Below are positions 8,556 to 18,176 of a DNA stretch of 64,000 bases, in pieces. The position numbers were made by a program, and so were the translations under genes. The number at the start of each line of letters is the position of its first letter. Position 1 is the first letter of the stretch. The notes under the pieces are model-generated. The model searched no databases. It was not told the DNA's origin and was given only the letters and a program-made list of their open reading frames with translations. This DNA comes from Chelativorans sp. J32 (GTDB lineage: Bacteria; Pseudomonadota; Alphaproteobacteria; Rhizobiales; Rhizobiaceae): contig NZ_JAEQ01000003.1 of NCBI RefSeq assembly GCF_000518985.1, forward strand, positions 248,001 to 312,000. The letters are read 5' to 3'.

Positions 8556-9710
8556 TTACTGCCCTAAACCTGCAAACCGGGCCTTCAGCAGGCATTCGTC
8601 ATATTCGTCGTGGGCGTTGGAGTCGAAAACCACCCCGCCGCCGACATTGAACACGGCCTCGCCGCCGGGATAAAGCGATATCGTCCGGATCGCCACATTG
8701 AAGCGCATCCGCCCATCCGGCGCCACCCAGCCGACCGCGCCGCAATAGACGTCTCGAGAACCCGCCTCCAATTCGTGTAGGATTTTCATGGCGCTGATCT
8801 TTGGTGCGCCGGTAACCGAGCCGCAGGGAAAGAGAGCGGCAAGGATGTCTGACAGTGTCAGGCCTTCCACCAGTTTTGCCCGCACGCGGCTGATCATCTG
8901 GTGAACGGTCGGGTAGCTCTCGACATGGAAAAGCTCCGGCACGTCGAGCGTTCCTACCTCCGATATGCGCGAGATGTCGTTGCGCAGGAGGTCCACGATC
9001 ATGCGGTTTTCTGCCTGGTTTTTTGGATCGTTGCACAGCAGCTCCTTGAGAGCTTCGTCTTCGCGCGGCGTCTTTCCCCGGGGCATCGTGCCTTTCATGG
9101 GCAGGGTATCGATCCAGCCATCGGCCGAAACCTCGAAAAAGAGCTCGGGTGAACGCGAAAGCACAACGGGGCCGCCCAGATCGATGAAGGCGGCATAGCG
9201 AACCGGCTGGCGCGCCGTCAGCGATTGGAAAAGGGCGAGCGGATCGCCTTGCCAACGCGCATATACCGGAAAGGTGAGGTTGCCCTGGTAGCAATCGCCC
9301 AGGCGAAGATGGCGATGGAGCTTCTCGAAGCGTGGCCGGTAGTCATCGAAGGTCCAAAGGGGTTTGGGGTCGAACAGGCGCGGCGTGTCGCCGGGCGAGG
9401 GGGTACCCTGCCAAGCCCCTGATGGGACCTTGAACGCGCCGAGGCATAAAAGGGGCGCGCGGCGATTTTCCGGCAGGTGGGGGAGAAGGGAGGGATCCAG
9501 GAGATAGCCGGCTTCATACGAAATATAGCCCGCGAGCCATTTGCCTGCGCGGCGGAGCGTTTCCGCCCGCTCCAACATCGGGAAGAGCTCCGCAGGCTCA
9601 CGAGCCAGCAGAATCTCGTCCGGCTCCGAGAAGCACATGACCTCGTCGGTGAGGTCGTTGCGGAAGAATGCAACGGGGCGCGGCGGCTGATGCATCTCCT
9701 CCGAAACCAA
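8556..9710 (-). CDS. pabB: Aminodeoxychorismate synthase component I
   Basis: Converts chorismate and ammonia to 4-amino-4-deoxychorismate for folate synthesis, together with a PabA glutaminase not seen here. The 384-residue protein is a compact chorismate-binding domain with LPMKGTMPRG, where the lysine is diagnostic of PabB rather than the alanine of TrpE, then VDLLRNDISRIS, SYPTVHQMISRV and CGSVTGAPKISAMKIL. It has no fused lyase or PabA domain. Its start directly abuts the pepF stop, so the two are probably cotranscribed. The start ATG lacks a strong ribosome site in the part I could see. Confidence 0.93.
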   Translation of the reverse strand: MVSEEMHQPPRPVAFFRNDLTDEVMCFSEPDEILLAREPAELFPMLERAETLRRAGKWLAGYISYEAGYLLDPSLLPHLPENRRAPLLCLGAFKVPSGAWQGTPSPGDTPRLFDPKPLWTFDDYRPRFEKLHRHLRLGDCYQGNLTFPVYARWQGDPLALFQSLTARQPVRYAAFIDLGGPVVLSRSPELFFEVSADGWIDTLPMKGTMPRGKTPREDEALKELLCNDPKNQAENRMIVDLLRNDISRISEVGTLDVPELFHVESYPTVHQMISRVRAKLVEGLTLSDILAALFPCGSVTGAPKISAMKILHELEAGSRDVYCGAVGWVAPDGRMRFNVAIRTISLYPGGEAVFNVGGGVVFDSNAHDEYDECLLKARFAGLGQ

Positions 9711-11561
9711 TCAGCCTTCCTCCAGTGCTTCCAATTCGTCGATCAGACCTTCAATGACCGAGAGACCCTTGGTCCAGAAGGACGGGTCGGAGGCATCCAG
9801 GCCGAAGGGAGCCAGAAGCTCCGAATGGTGCTTCGTACCGCCCGCTTTCAGCATCTCGAAGTACTTCTTCTGAAAACCTTGCTCCGCCTGCTGATAGACC
9901 GCAAAAAGGGAGTTCACGAGGCAGTCGCCGAAAGCATAGGCGTAGACGTAGAACGGCGAATGGATGAAATGCGGGATATAGGCCCAGAAGGTTTCGTAAC
10001 CTTCGCGTAACGCGATTGCCGGCCCCAGGCTTTCAGACTGCACCTCGAGCCAGATCTCGCCAAGCCGCTCTGCCGTAAGCTCGCCTTGGCGACGCTCCGT
10101 ATGGACCCTGCGTTCGAACTCGTAAAAGGCGATCTGGCGCACGACCGTGTTGATCATGTCCTCCGCCTTCTGGGCGAGCATGGCCTTGCGCTCGCGCTTG
10201 TCCGTCGTTCGGTCAAGCAGCGAGCGGAAGGTGAGCATCTCGCCGAACACGGAGGCCGTTTCGGCCAAGGTGAGAGGGGTCGCCGCCATAAGGGAGCCCT
10301 GGCCGGCGGCGAGCACCTGATGAACGCCGTGGCCGAGTTCATGGGCAAGGGTCATGACATCGCGCGGCTTGCCCATGTAGTTGAGCATCACATAGGGATG
10401 GACGGAAGGAACCGTCGGATGCGCGAAAGCGCCCGGCGATTTTCCTGGGCGCACCGGCGCGTCGATCCAGTTGCGTTCGAAGAAGCGTCCGGCGATTTCG
10501 GCCATTTCCGGAGCAAAACCACCGTAGGCGGAAAGAACCGTCTCCTTCGCCTCCTGCCATCCGATGACCGATTGCGGCGTTTCGGGAAGGGGAGCATTAC
10601 GGTCCCAATGGTTGAGCTTGTCCATGCCCAGCCACTTCGCCTTCATCGCGTAATAGCGATGCGAGATACGTGGGAACGCCTCGTGAACGGATGTGGCTAG
10701 GGCCTCCACCACTTCGCGCTCGACACGGTTGGATAGATGGCGGGAATCCGCGACGTCGACGAAATTGCGCCAACGGTCGGAAATCTCCTTGTCTTTGGCG
10801 AGCGTGTTCGTGATGAGCGTGAACAGGCGCATATTGGCCTTGAGCGTTTCGGCAAGCGCCTCCGCCGCCTTGCGGCGCTTCTCGCCGTCAGGATCCTGCA
10901 TCAGATTGAGCGTCGGCTCGAGCGTCAGTTCCTCGCCGTCCACATTGAAGCGGAGGCTGGTCATCGTCTCGTCGAAGAGGCGGTTCCAGGCACCGCGCGC
11001 GGTGACGGATGTCTCATGGAAAAGCTGCTCGATCCGGTCTTCGAGCTGGTGCGGCTTGTCCTTGCGAAGATCGAGCACCCAAGGGCGATAGTGGCCGAAG
11101 GATGGATCTGCATTTAGCGCCGACTCGATCGCCGCATCATCGATCTTGTTGAGTTCCAGCGTGAAAAAGAGGAGGTGCGTGCTGGCATCGGTCAGCTTTT
11201 CCTGCACATCGCCGTAAAATTTCGCGCGCTTCGGATCTGAGGTATCGCCCGTGTAAAGGAGGCCCGCATAGGATCCGAGACGGCCGAAAAGCTCGTCGAG
11301 CGCCTCATATTCACGCACCGCCTCGCCGAGGCGGCCGGCAGCGCCTTTGGCGGCCTCGTCCGCCAGGCGTCCCTTCCATTTGGTCTCGAAGGCGACGGCC
11401 TCTCGCGCAGCTCGCGCAAGATCTTCGGAAAGCTCGGGGCTGTTCATTCCAGGATAGAGATCGGCCAGGTTCCACTCGGGCAGATCGCCGAGATCGACCT
11501 TCCTCGCTCCGGCTTCGGCCGTCTGGGCAACGCTTGCAGGCCCCTTCAGAGATCGAGCCAT
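9711..11561 (-). CDS. pepF: Oligoendopeptidase F (M3 family)
   Basis: A 616-residue zinc metallopeptidase cleaving short peptides in the cytoplasm. The catalytic motif HELGHGVHQ appears near residue 398 with a downstream glutamate in LTLAETASVFGEML. An N-terminal M3 oligopeptidase domain has LGSYAGLLYTGDTSDP, and YAYAFGDCLVNSLFAVY near the C terminus matches the pepF/M3 group. The start is the ATG preceded by GAGGAGGTGATT, a near-perfect ribosome site; the ORF start 17 codons earlier is not supported. It heads a probable operon with pabB and is divergent from the sigma-54 regulator. Confidence 0.95.
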   Translation of the reverse strand: MARSLKGPASVAQTAEAGARKVDLGDLPEWNLADLYPGMNSPELSEDLARAAREAVAFETKWKGRLADEAAKGAAGRLGEAVREYEALDELFGRLGSYAGLLYTGDTSDPKRAKFYGDVQEKLTDASTHLLFFTLELNKIDDAAIESALNADPSFGHYRPWVLDLRKDKPHQLEDRIEQLFHETSVTARGAWNRLFDETMTSLRFNVDGEELTLEPTLNLMQDPDGEKRRKAAEALAETLKANMRLFTLITNTLAKDKEISDRWRNFVDVADSRHLSNRVEREVVEALATSVHEAFPRISHRYYAMKAKWLGMDKLNHWDRNAPLPETPQSVIGWQEAKETVLSAYGGFAPEMAEIAGRFFERNWIDAPVRPGKSPGAFAHPTVPSVHPYVMLNYMGKPRDVMTLAHELGHGVHQVLAAGQGSLMAATPLTLAETASVFGEMLTFRSLLDRTTDKRERKAMLAQKAEDMINTVVRQIAFYEFERRVHTERRQGELTAERLGEIWLEVQSESLGPAIALREGYETFWAYIPHFIHSPFYVYAYAFGDCLVNSLFAVYQQAEQGFQKKYFEMLKAGGTKHHSELLAPFGLDASDPSFWTKGLSVIEGLIDELEALEEG

Positions 11562-11706
11562 AGAATCACCTCCTCGTCGGTTTCCGGCAGGCCGGGTCAA
11601 GAATTCGTTCACCGGGTTTCTTGAGCGCCTGTTTAGAAGCCAATGTCATATAGTTCTAGCCTGACGTCAGTCACGCATAAGAGAATTTGGTCCGGCTGTT
11701 GCATTG

Positions 11707-13188
11707 ATGCCCGATACCGTCCTGATCGTTGATGACGACCCGGTGCAGCGCCGCCTCCTTGAGGCGGCCGTTCGAAGACTGGGTTATGCGCCTCATCTGG
11801 CCGAAGGCGGTGAGATGGGGTTGCAGGCAATCAAGGAAATACGTCCCGAGGCGCTGCGGGCGATCATCCTCGATCTCATGATGCCCGGCATGAATGGAAT
11901 CGAGGTGATGGAAGCGATGCGCCGCCGCGGCATCGGCGTGCCGGTCATCGTGCAAACCGCAAAGGGCAGCGTGGAGACGGCGGTCGCGGCGATGCGCGCC
12001 GGCGCTTTCGATTTCGTGGTGAAGCCGGTCGCTCCGGAGCGGCTGGCGGTAGCTCTCAAGAACGCGCTCAAGGTTGAAGCGCTGCAAGGCCAGCAGCGCC
12101 GGGGGCACGAGAAAGCCCCCGAGAAGTTCTCCTTTCACGACATCGTCACGCGCAGCCCCGTCATGGAGAAGGTGATCCGTCTCGCCCAGAGAGCGGCGGC
12201 GTCGGACATCCCCATCCTGATCGAAGGCGAATCCGGAGTCGGCAAGGAACTCATCGCCCGCGCCATACGCAATGAGAGCGCGAGGCGAGGAAAGCCTTTC
12301 GTGACCGTCAATTGCGGCGCCATTCCGGACAACCTCGTGGAAAGCATTCTGTTCGGCCATGAAAAGGGTGCGTTCACCGGCGCGACGGAGAAGCATGCCG
12401 GCAAGTTTGTCGAAGCGAACACCGGAACGCTGTTTCTCGACGAGATCGGAGAACTGCCTCTCGACGTCCAGGTGAAGCTGTTACGTGCCGTGCAGGAGGG
12501 GGAGGTCGACCCAGTCGGCGGCCGCGGAACGATGAAGGTGGATATCCGCCTGATTTCCGCCACCAACCGTGACCTGTTGCAGCGGGTTCAGGAGGGGGCG
12601 TTCCGGGAAGATCTCTATTACCGGCTCGGCGTGTTCCCGATAACGGTGCCTCCCTTGCGCGAGCGCCGGGACGATATCCCCCTGCTCGTGCAGCATTTCA
12701 TTGCCCGTTTCGGCGCGATCGAAGGCAGCCGGAATATCTCGGGAATTTCGGCGGAGGCGCTCGACCTCCTCAAGGCATATGATTGGCCGGGCAATATACG
12801 CCAGCTCGAGAATGCCATTTTCCGAGCGGTCATCCTTTGCGATGGCGAGGTGCTCACCACGGCGGAATTCCCGCAGATTCGCGCACAGGTCGATGGAATA
12901 GACGAAGGCCTATTGAGCGAGGAAGCGGAGCCGGAAGAAACGCCACCTGCCCGGCAGGAAAGCGAGACGCGGCGAAAGGTGCAGCCGCTCCATCCTGCTC
13001 TTCTGCCGATCATCGGCGATGATGGGCATGTCCGCCGGCTGGACGAGATGGAACAGGCGGCGATCCGGTACGCGATTGACCACTATGGCGGCAGGATGAG
13101 CGAAGTCGCCCGCCGGCTCGGGATTGGCCGGTCGACCCTCTACCGCAAGCTGAAGGAAATGGGCATCGAGCCTCCGGAGAAGGAATAG
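11707..13188 (+). CDS. NtrC-family sigma-54-dependent response regulator (orphan)
   Basis: A 493-residue regulator. The N-terminal receiver domain (1-118) has the acidic triplet DDDPVQRR and phospho-acceptor Asp in ILDLMMPGMNG (residue 56 from the ATG). The AAA+ domain (about 145-375) has Walker A EGESGVGKELIAR, the sigma-54 contact loop GAFTGA and Walker B GTLFLDEIGELP. A Fis-type helix-turn-helix ends the protein (MSEVARRLGIGRSTLYRKLKEMG). A TTG one codon upstream is an alternative start; neither has a clear ribosome site. No histidine kinase lies next to it, so its signal and targets are unknown. It is divergent from pepF. Confidence 0.92.
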   Translation: MPDTVLIVDDDPVQRRLLEAAVRRLGYAPHLAEGGEMGLQAIKEIRPEALRAIILDLMMPGMNGIEVMEAMRRRGIGVPVIVQTAKGSVETAVAAMRAGAFDFVVKPVAPERLAVALKNALKVEALQGQQRRGHEKAPEKFSFHDIVTRSPVMEKVIRLAQRAAASDIPILIEGESGVGKELIARAIRNESARRGKPFVTVNCGAIPDNLVESILFGHEKGAFTGATEKHAGKFVEANTGTLFLDEIGELPLDVQVKLLRAVQEGEVDPVGGRGTMKVDIRLISATNRDLLQRVQEGAFREDLYYRLGVFPITVPPLRERRDDIPLLVQHFIARFGAIEGSRNISGISAEALDLLKAYDWPGNIRQLENAIFRAVILCDGEVLTTAEFPQIRAQVDGIDEGLLSEEAEPEETPPARQESETRRKVQPLHPALLPIIGDDGHVRRLDEMEQAAIRYAIDHYGGRMSEVARRLGIGRSTLYRKLKEMGIEPPEKE

Positions 13189-13309
13189 ATCCTCCGCAGC
13201 TGGGGAATCCGCTTCAAATCGTCGGAAAGTTTACATTAACCTAGTCTTTTAAAATGCGCGGGAGACACCTTCCTGCCATTCTCCGCGCGCAATTCTGCTT
13301 CAATAAGAT

Positions 13310-15268
13310 GTGATTAACCATTATGGTGAACACTCCGGGTGCTTCGGAGAGCCCGGAGCTTGTGGGGACAGTTCCAGCCGACAGGCCATAGTTTTGAAAA
13401 ACCACGACGTTCAAGACCCTGGATGCCGCAGCGTCAAACTTGGGCCTAAAAGGCTTTTAGCCGGCCTTCTGCTTGCGGCGGGTTTCATGCTCGCGACAGG
13501 GCAAGCTCATGCGGAAACGCGGACGCTGAAGCTCTATTTCATCCACACCAAAGAACGCGCCGAGATCACTTACAAGCGCAACGGTCGCTACATCAAAAGC
13601 GGGTTGGATCAGATCAACCGTTTCCTCCGCGATTGGCGCCGCAATGAGCCGACCAATATGGATCCGCGCCTGCTCGATCTCGTGTGGGAGGTTTACCGGG
13701 CATCGGGCTCGCGCGATTACATCCATGTGGTTTCGGCCTACCGGTCGCCGAAGACAAATGCGATGCTTCGCAGCCGCTCCAGCGGCGTGGCCGAAAAGAG
13801 CCAGCATATGCTCGGCAAGGCCATGGACTTCTATATCCCCGACGTGAAGCTTTCCACGCTGAGGGCGCTCGCCCTCCAGAAGGAGGTGGGCGGCGTTGGC
13901 TATTATCCCCGGTCAGGATCTCCTTTCGTGCATCTGGATGTCGGAAGTGTGCGCCATTGGCCGCGCATGAGCCGGAAGGAGCTTGCTTCTCTCTTCCCCG
14001 ACGGGAAGACGATCCACATCCCCTCCGACGGCAAGCCGCTGCCGGGCTACAAGCAGGCGCTCGCTTCCTACGAGGCGCGCAAGCGTAGCGGCGGCTCCAT
14101 TCAGGTGGCGGAAGAATCAGGTAATCGCGGTCGCGGCATATTGGCAGCCCTTTTCGGCGGCGGCGCCGACGAGGAGGAGGATAACGCCGACATCCAGATG
14201 GCTGCGGCTCCGCGCCAGCAGCGCGCGGCCACTCCGCCTGCACCGCAAAGGCAGGTCGCGCAGCCTCCGCAGCCGCAGCAGGTACAGCCCGCACCGGTCG
14301 CGCCGGAGACCCCCGGCACGCTGATTGCAGCTCTGCCGGCGCGAGAGGTGCCGGTGCCACGCGCCGCTCCGCGCCCGGATGCGAATGTCGGCACCAACCT
14401 TCTCGTCGCCTCCGCTCCCGAAAGCCAGGGCCAGGCTCCACTGGCGGCGCTCGCCGCTCCGATTGCCCAGCAGGAGACGCCGCCGGCATCCGCAATGCTG
14501 GCCGCCATCAACAATGTGCCGCTGCCCTCGCGCAGGCCGGATCACACGCCGCTGGAGGCTGAAACCCAGGTCGCCGATGCGGCGACGGCTCTGCCCGCCT
14601 CCGCTTATGTGATGCCGACGCGCCGTCCGGAGCCGCCGGCGACGGCGGATGCGATTGCCGCCTTGATCGCGAAAGAGAAGCAGGTGCTCAATCCGGAACA
14701 GCCGGTTGTTGCTGCAGCCTATCTTCCGGTGCCGGGCGAACGGGCCAAGGTTGGAAGTAGTGAGGCCGTCGCTGCGGCCGCTGGGGCAGAAGGCCAACAG
14801 GCTTCAGCCGCTGCTGCTCGCAACGTGCTCGCCAAAGCCGAGACACTGGATGCCGCCAGCCTTTCCGCATCGCCTGCGCCTTCCGCTCTCGATGCTCTGA
14901 AAGAAAGCAGGGGGAAACCGGTGCAGGCCTCGCCCCGCGTGGCAATGCTGGAGCAGAAGGGCGCGAGCGCGAGGGATTTCGGTGTGAGGACCACGCCCAA
15001 AGCGCCGCGGGTCGATCCAAGTCAGATAAACGAAGCGCCCGAGCCGCACGTCATGCCCGTCAAGGCGGTCTCGGCCGACCTGGCCCTGAGCAAAGAATCC
15101 GTGCTCGACAAGACGGCGGTGGCCCGTGTCCCGGCCTTCAGCAAGGAGATGGCGGAAGCGCCGACGGCGGTTTACACCGACGGTTTCAAGCAGGGCGCGC
15201 CGGTGCCGGATGCCCGCCGCTTCACCGGCAAGGCGGTGACCTTCCTGTCGCTGGCCAAATTCGAATGA
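13310..15268 (+). CDS. DUF882 / M15-like peptidase with long Ala/Pro-rich tail
   Basis: Up to 652 residues. After a hydrophobic signal segment (LLAGLLLAAGFMLATGQAHA) comes a DUF882 domain (about 70-220) with metal-ligand candidates in SQHMLGKAMDFYIP and SPFVHLDVGSVRHWPRM, the arrangement of YcbK/MepK-like murein endopeptidases. The remaining 400 residues are low-complexity Ala, Pro, Gln and Val, likely spanning the periplasm. Such enzymes act on peptidoglycan cross-links. The start is uncertain: this GTG has no evident ribosome site, and a TTG at 13394 gives a better-sized signal peptide. It is a single gene with a following bidirectional hairpin. Confidence 0.8.
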   Translation: MINHYGEHSGCFGEPGACGDSSSRQAIVLKNHDVQDPGCRSVKLGPKRLLAGLLLAAGFMLATGQAHAETRTLKLYFIHTKERAEITYKRNGRYIKSGLDQINRFLRDWRRNEPTNMDPRLLDLVWEVYRASGSRDYIHVVSAYRSPKTNAMLRSRSSGVAEKSQHMLGKAMDFYIPDVKLSTLRALALQKEVGGVGYYPRSGSPFVHLDVGSVRHWPRMSRKELASLFPDGKTIHIPSDGKPLPGYKQALASYEARKRSGGSIQVAEESGNRGRGILAALFGGGADEEEDNADIQMAAAPRQQRAATPPAPQRQVAQPPQPQQVQPAPVAPETPGTLIAALPAREVPVPRAAPRPDANVGTNLLVASAPESQGQAPLAALAAPIAQQETPPASAMLAAINNVPLPSRRPDHTPLEAETQVADAATALPASAYVMPTRRPEPPATADAIAALIAKEKQVLNPEQPVVAAAYLPVPGERAKVGSSEAVAAAAGAEGQQASAAAARNVLAKAETLDAASLSASPAPSALDALKESRGKPVQASPRVAMLEQKGASARDFGVRTTPKAPRVDPSQINEAPEPHVMPVKAVSADLALSKESVLDKTAVARVPAFSKEMAEAPTAVYTDGFKQGAPVPDARRFTGKAVTFLSLAKFE

Positions 15269-15273
15269 GCGCC

Positions 15274-15300
15274 GGAGCCGTTCCCAATGGGGACGGCTCC
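15274..15300. terminator. Bidirectional terminator-like hairpin
   Basis: A 12-bp stem (GGAGCCGTTCCC pairing with GGGGACGGCTCC, one G-U pair) and a 3-base loop lie between the convergent DUF882 and eda genes. There is no long T run on either side, but the position between two convergent stops supports termination or 3' end protection for both. Confidence 0.55.
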
Positions 15301-15320
15301 AGTTCGCTGCAAAGCGAGTG

Positions 15321-15962
15321 CTACGCCTGACGTAGGCCTGTCGCCTGACGCGAGAGTTCCTCTATGGCGGCCCAATTGCCGGCCTTCAGTTCCGCATCCG
15401 GCGCGATCCATGATCCGCCTACGCAAACGATGTTGGGCAGGGAGAGATAATCGCCGGCGTTTTGGGGCGAGATCCCGCCTGTAGGACAGAAGCGCATGTC
15501 GGCCAAGGGCGAGGCGAGGGATTTAAGGAATGCCGCGCCGCCCGCCTGCTCAGCCGGAAAGAATTTCAGAACGCGGTAGCCTTCTTCCCTCAGCGCCATG
15601 ATTTCGCTCGGCGTCACTGCGCCCGGCAGGAAGGGGACATGGGAATCTTCGGCTGCGTCGAGCAAATCCTCCGTCGTGCCCGGGGAAACGATAAAACTCG
15701 CGCCCGCTTCTTCCGCCTTTGTAAAATCCTTCTTGGTGAGGATGGTGCCTGCTCCGACGATCGCCTCCGGCACCTCGTCCACGACCAGGCGGATCGCGTC
15801 GATCGCGTCTGGTGTGCGCAGGGTGATCTCGATCGCCGGCAGGCCCCCTTTGGCAAGAGCCCGAGCAAGCGGCACTGCATCCGAGAGCCGGTCGATCTTC
15901 AGCACCGGAATGACCGGCTGTGCCGTGAGAATTTCCAAAAGCTTTTCGGTCTTCTTCTTCAT
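15321..15962 (-). CDS. eda: 2-dehydro-3-deoxyphosphogluconate (KDPG) aldolase
   Basis: Cleaves KDPG to pyruvate and glyceraldehyde-3-phosphate in the Entner-Doudoroff pathway. The 213-residue protein shows the class I aldolase pattern: active-site Glu in LPAIEITLRTPDA, the Schiff-base lysine in YRVLKFFPAEQAGG, and phosphate-binding CPTGGISPQNAGDYL. AGGAG is suitably placed before the ATG. No edd or glucokinase gene is adjacent, so the rest of the pathway lies elsewhere. A 4-hydroxy-2-oxoglutarate aldolase side activity is common in this family. It is convergent with the DUF882 gene. Confidence 0.93.
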   Translation of the reverse strand: MKKKTEKLLEILTAQPVIPVLKIDRLSDAVPLARALAKGGLPAIEITLRTPDAIDAIRLVVDEVPEAIVGAGTILTKKDFTKAEEAGASFIVSPGTTEDLLDAAEDSHVPFLPGAVTPSEIMALREEGYRVLKFFPAEQAGGAAFLKSLASPLADMRFCPTGGISPQNAGDYLSLPNIVCVGGSWIAPDAELKAGNWAAIEELSRQATGLRQA

Positions 15963-16124
15963 CGCCGGCTCCTGTGAACGCTGCTGTTCTCTTAGCTCAT
16001 TTCAAGTGGATACTTCAAACCTGGGCGCTCGCCTGTAGATAGAGCGCCTTTGCCGCCGGCCACGGCTGAGGCTATATGCAGGCGCTTTGTGCTGCGGCTG
16101 GCCGCTGCTCATCTGGATGATCGT

Positions 16125-17015
16125 ATGAAATCTCTCTGGCACTCCGCCCTTGCCCTGCTGATCGTGAACGGCGCCCTTCTCGGGCTTACGCCGCCGCTCG
16201 GCAAGCTCGCGACGGAGGCGGGGGTGCCGGCGGCGATATGGTCCTTCGTCATCTCCTTCGGGGCGGGGGCTGTCCTTCTCTGCGCGGCCTTCCTGTCGGA
16301 GCGACGGTTCAAGCTGACCGCGCGAAGATTGCGCTATTTCGCCGTCGTCGGCGCGGTGTCCTTCGCCTTCCCCAATGTTCTCCTGTTCCTCGCCGTGCCG
16401 CATCTGGGGGCTGGCTACACCGGAATCATGTTCACGCTGACCCCGGTAATGACGCTGATCCTCTCGCTCCTCCTGGGCGTGCGCAGGCCGAATCGGCTGG
16501 GAATGCTTGGCATCGCCATCGGCTTCGTCGGCGCGCTGACGGTCGCCACCACGCGCGGCGAGGTGGGGCGGCCCGCGGAAATCCTCTGGGTGCTCGTCGG
16601 TCTTTCCATGCCGGTCTGTCTTGCCATCGGAAATGTCTATCGCACTCTCGACTGGCCGGAGGGCGCGGGGCCGATCGAGCTTGCGGCGGGCAGTCATCTG
16701 GCGGCCGCCGCCATGTTGCTGGTCGCCGCCCTTCTTCAAGGACAGGCGGGATCTTTTGCCTTGCTTGCGGACGTGCCTCTCCTTGCCCTGGGCCAAGCCG
16801 TTGCTGCTTCAGTGATGTACACGTTCTTCTTCCGTCTGCAGGCGGTCGGCGGACCCGTCTATCTCAGCCAGATCGGCTATGTGGCGGCGGCCGTTGGGCT
16901 TGCCATCGGCGTGATCTTCCTCGGCGAGCGCTATTCAGCGCTCACCTGGATTGGCGCAGCGATCCTAGCGGTAGGAGTCCTGACGACCACGAAGGCGCAG
17001 AGCAGGCCCGGCTGA
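16125..17015 (+). CDS. EamA/DMT family transporter
   Basis: A 296-residue integral membrane protein with ten predicted helices arranged as two EamA repeats (about 10-135 and 150-290). Typical segments are VNGALLGLTPPLGKLATEAG, FPNVLLFLAVPHLGAGYTG and AVGLAIGVIFLGERYSALTWIGAAILAVGV. The start at the internal ATG places the first helix immediately after MKSLWHSA; the longer frame adds 25 hydrophilic residues with no ribosome site. The family includes amino-acid and metabolite exporters; the substrate cannot be predicted. It is monocistronic and divergent from eda. Confidence 0.85.
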   Translation: MKSLWHSALALLIVNGALLGLTPPLGKLATEAGVPAAIWSFVISFGAGAVLLCAAFLSERRFKLTARRLRYFAVVGAVSFAFPNVLLFLAVPHLGAGYTGIMFTLTPVMTLILSLLLGVRRPNRLGMLGIAIGFVGALTVATTRGEVGRPAEILWVLVGLSMPVCLAIGNVYRTLDWPEGAGPIELAAGSHLAAAAMLLVAALLQGQAGSFALLADVPLLALGQAVAASVMYTFFFRLQAVGGPVYLSQIGYVAAAVGLAIGVIFLGERYSALTWIGAAILAVGVLTTTKAQSRPG

Positions 17016-17023
17016 TTGGCGGG

Positions 17024-17917
17024 TCAGCCGCTGAACGCCTTGGCGAAACGGCGGGCCAAGCCGACAACCCGTGCCCACAAGGATGGAGATGAGCCGAAAG
17101 GTAAAGCGTGTTCGAGCGCGGAAATCGTCGCAGGGCCGGCAATGCCATCCGCGTCGAGCCCATGATGACGCTGGAAGGCGAGCACAACTTTCAGGGTCTC
17201 TGGCCCAAAAACGCCATCGATCTCGATCGGATAGCCAGCGGCGGCAAGCAGGCTCTGCAGATGTGCGACGGCACTCCCTCGACTGCCTCTGCGCAACAGA
17301 GGCTCCGTGTCGCCGGAAATGGCAGGACCGGGGGTGCGCGCATGACGCCGGTAGGCCAAAGACAGCCGTAGATGGTAACTGTTGCGGGTATAGGCCGGCC
17401 CGTTATAGCCGCGGGCAAAAGCTGCCCAATCGTGCCGGCGCAACGGATCCAACAAACCAGCCTTCTCGATATAGCGCAGCATCAGCCGAGCCTGCCCCTC
17501 AACACCGCCGCGTGCTTCTTCCACCAATGCTTCCACGCTGGCATAGCCGAGCCAGGCCCAATGGGCGCCCATGACCTGACCGATACCCCAGGACGTGGCC
17601 TCATAGGCGGCTTTGCGATCAATGGCGGCGGCCCGCTCCAGCATGCGCCAGCGTGCCGCTTGGGAGGGCGGGTTCTTCACTGCGCCGGCCGTTGGAGAAG
17701 CAAGCCCTTCGCGGCGGGCAATCTCCTGCTTCTCGGCCGGCAGGCGGCGGTCGAAATAATGACCCTCGAACCGGATCAAAGGCTCCTGACGTCCGTTGAT
17801 CATGGTACCGGCGCGGCCTTCCGATTCGACCTCGATCACCGCCATGAGCGCGGCCGGGTCCAAGGCGACCTCTTTTGCGAGCCTGGCGACGAGATCGAGC
17901 GTTTGGGCAGTAGACAT
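17024..17917 (-). CDS. N-acetylmuramidase-domain peptidoglycan hydrolase with PG-binding domain
   Basis: A 297-residue protein. The N-terminal part (about 10-185) resembles the N-acetylmuramidase/DUF3380 fold of phage endolysins: the candidate catalytic Glu lies in AVIEVESEGRAG, followed by RFEGHYFDRRLP and ATSWGIGQVMGAHWAWLGY. A PG_binding_1 domain follows (about 205-270; LLRRGSRGSAVAHLQSLL, DGVFGPETLKVVLAFQRHHG). No signal peptide is visible and no holin or phage gene is near, so export or context is unclear. GGAGG precedes the chosen ATG. It may be a domesticated phage lysin or a wall-remodelling enzyme. Confidence 0.8.
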   Translation of the reverse strand: MSTAQTLDLVARLAKEVALDPAALMAVIEVESEGRAGTMINGRQEPLIRFEGHYFDRRLPAEKQEIARREGLASPTAGAVKNPPSQAARWRMLERAAAIDRKAAYEATSWGIGQVMGAHWAWLGYASVEALVEEARGGVEGQARLMLRYIEKAGLLDPLRRHDWAAFARGYNGPAYTRNSYHLRLSLAYRRHARTPGPAISGDTEPLLRRGSRGSAVAHLQSLLAAAGYPIEIDGVFGPETLKVVLAFQRHHGLDADGIAGPATISALEHALPFGSSPSLWARVVGLARRFAKAFSG

Positions 17918-18176
17918 AAAGCTGGCCTCCGATTTGTTGTCCGCATTGTTGCCGTGCCGAAACAAGAGGGGATAAATCCCTCTCTCTTTTTTGGCCTTCT
18001 CCGCCGGCCGCCCCGCTAAGCTGTGGCGGGAACAGGAGAATCACGGTCGCTCTTCAGCCAGCGGTCGTCCCCCGCAGATCAATTTATCCTCTTCCGCGAA
18101 TTCTCTTTAGCTGCAGCACTTCTCATTGAACGTAGCGCTGCCTAACTGTTTAGGGACATTCATATGGAGAGCGCCG

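Noticed and set aside
6724-8673. 649-codon plus-strand frame opposite homospermidine synthase
   Set aside because: Antisense shadow; the minus-strand gene has unmistakable motifs and a ribosome site.
17024-18000. Prophage remnant around the muramidase
   Set aside because: No integrase, structural gene, att-like repeat or change in composition was seen on either side.
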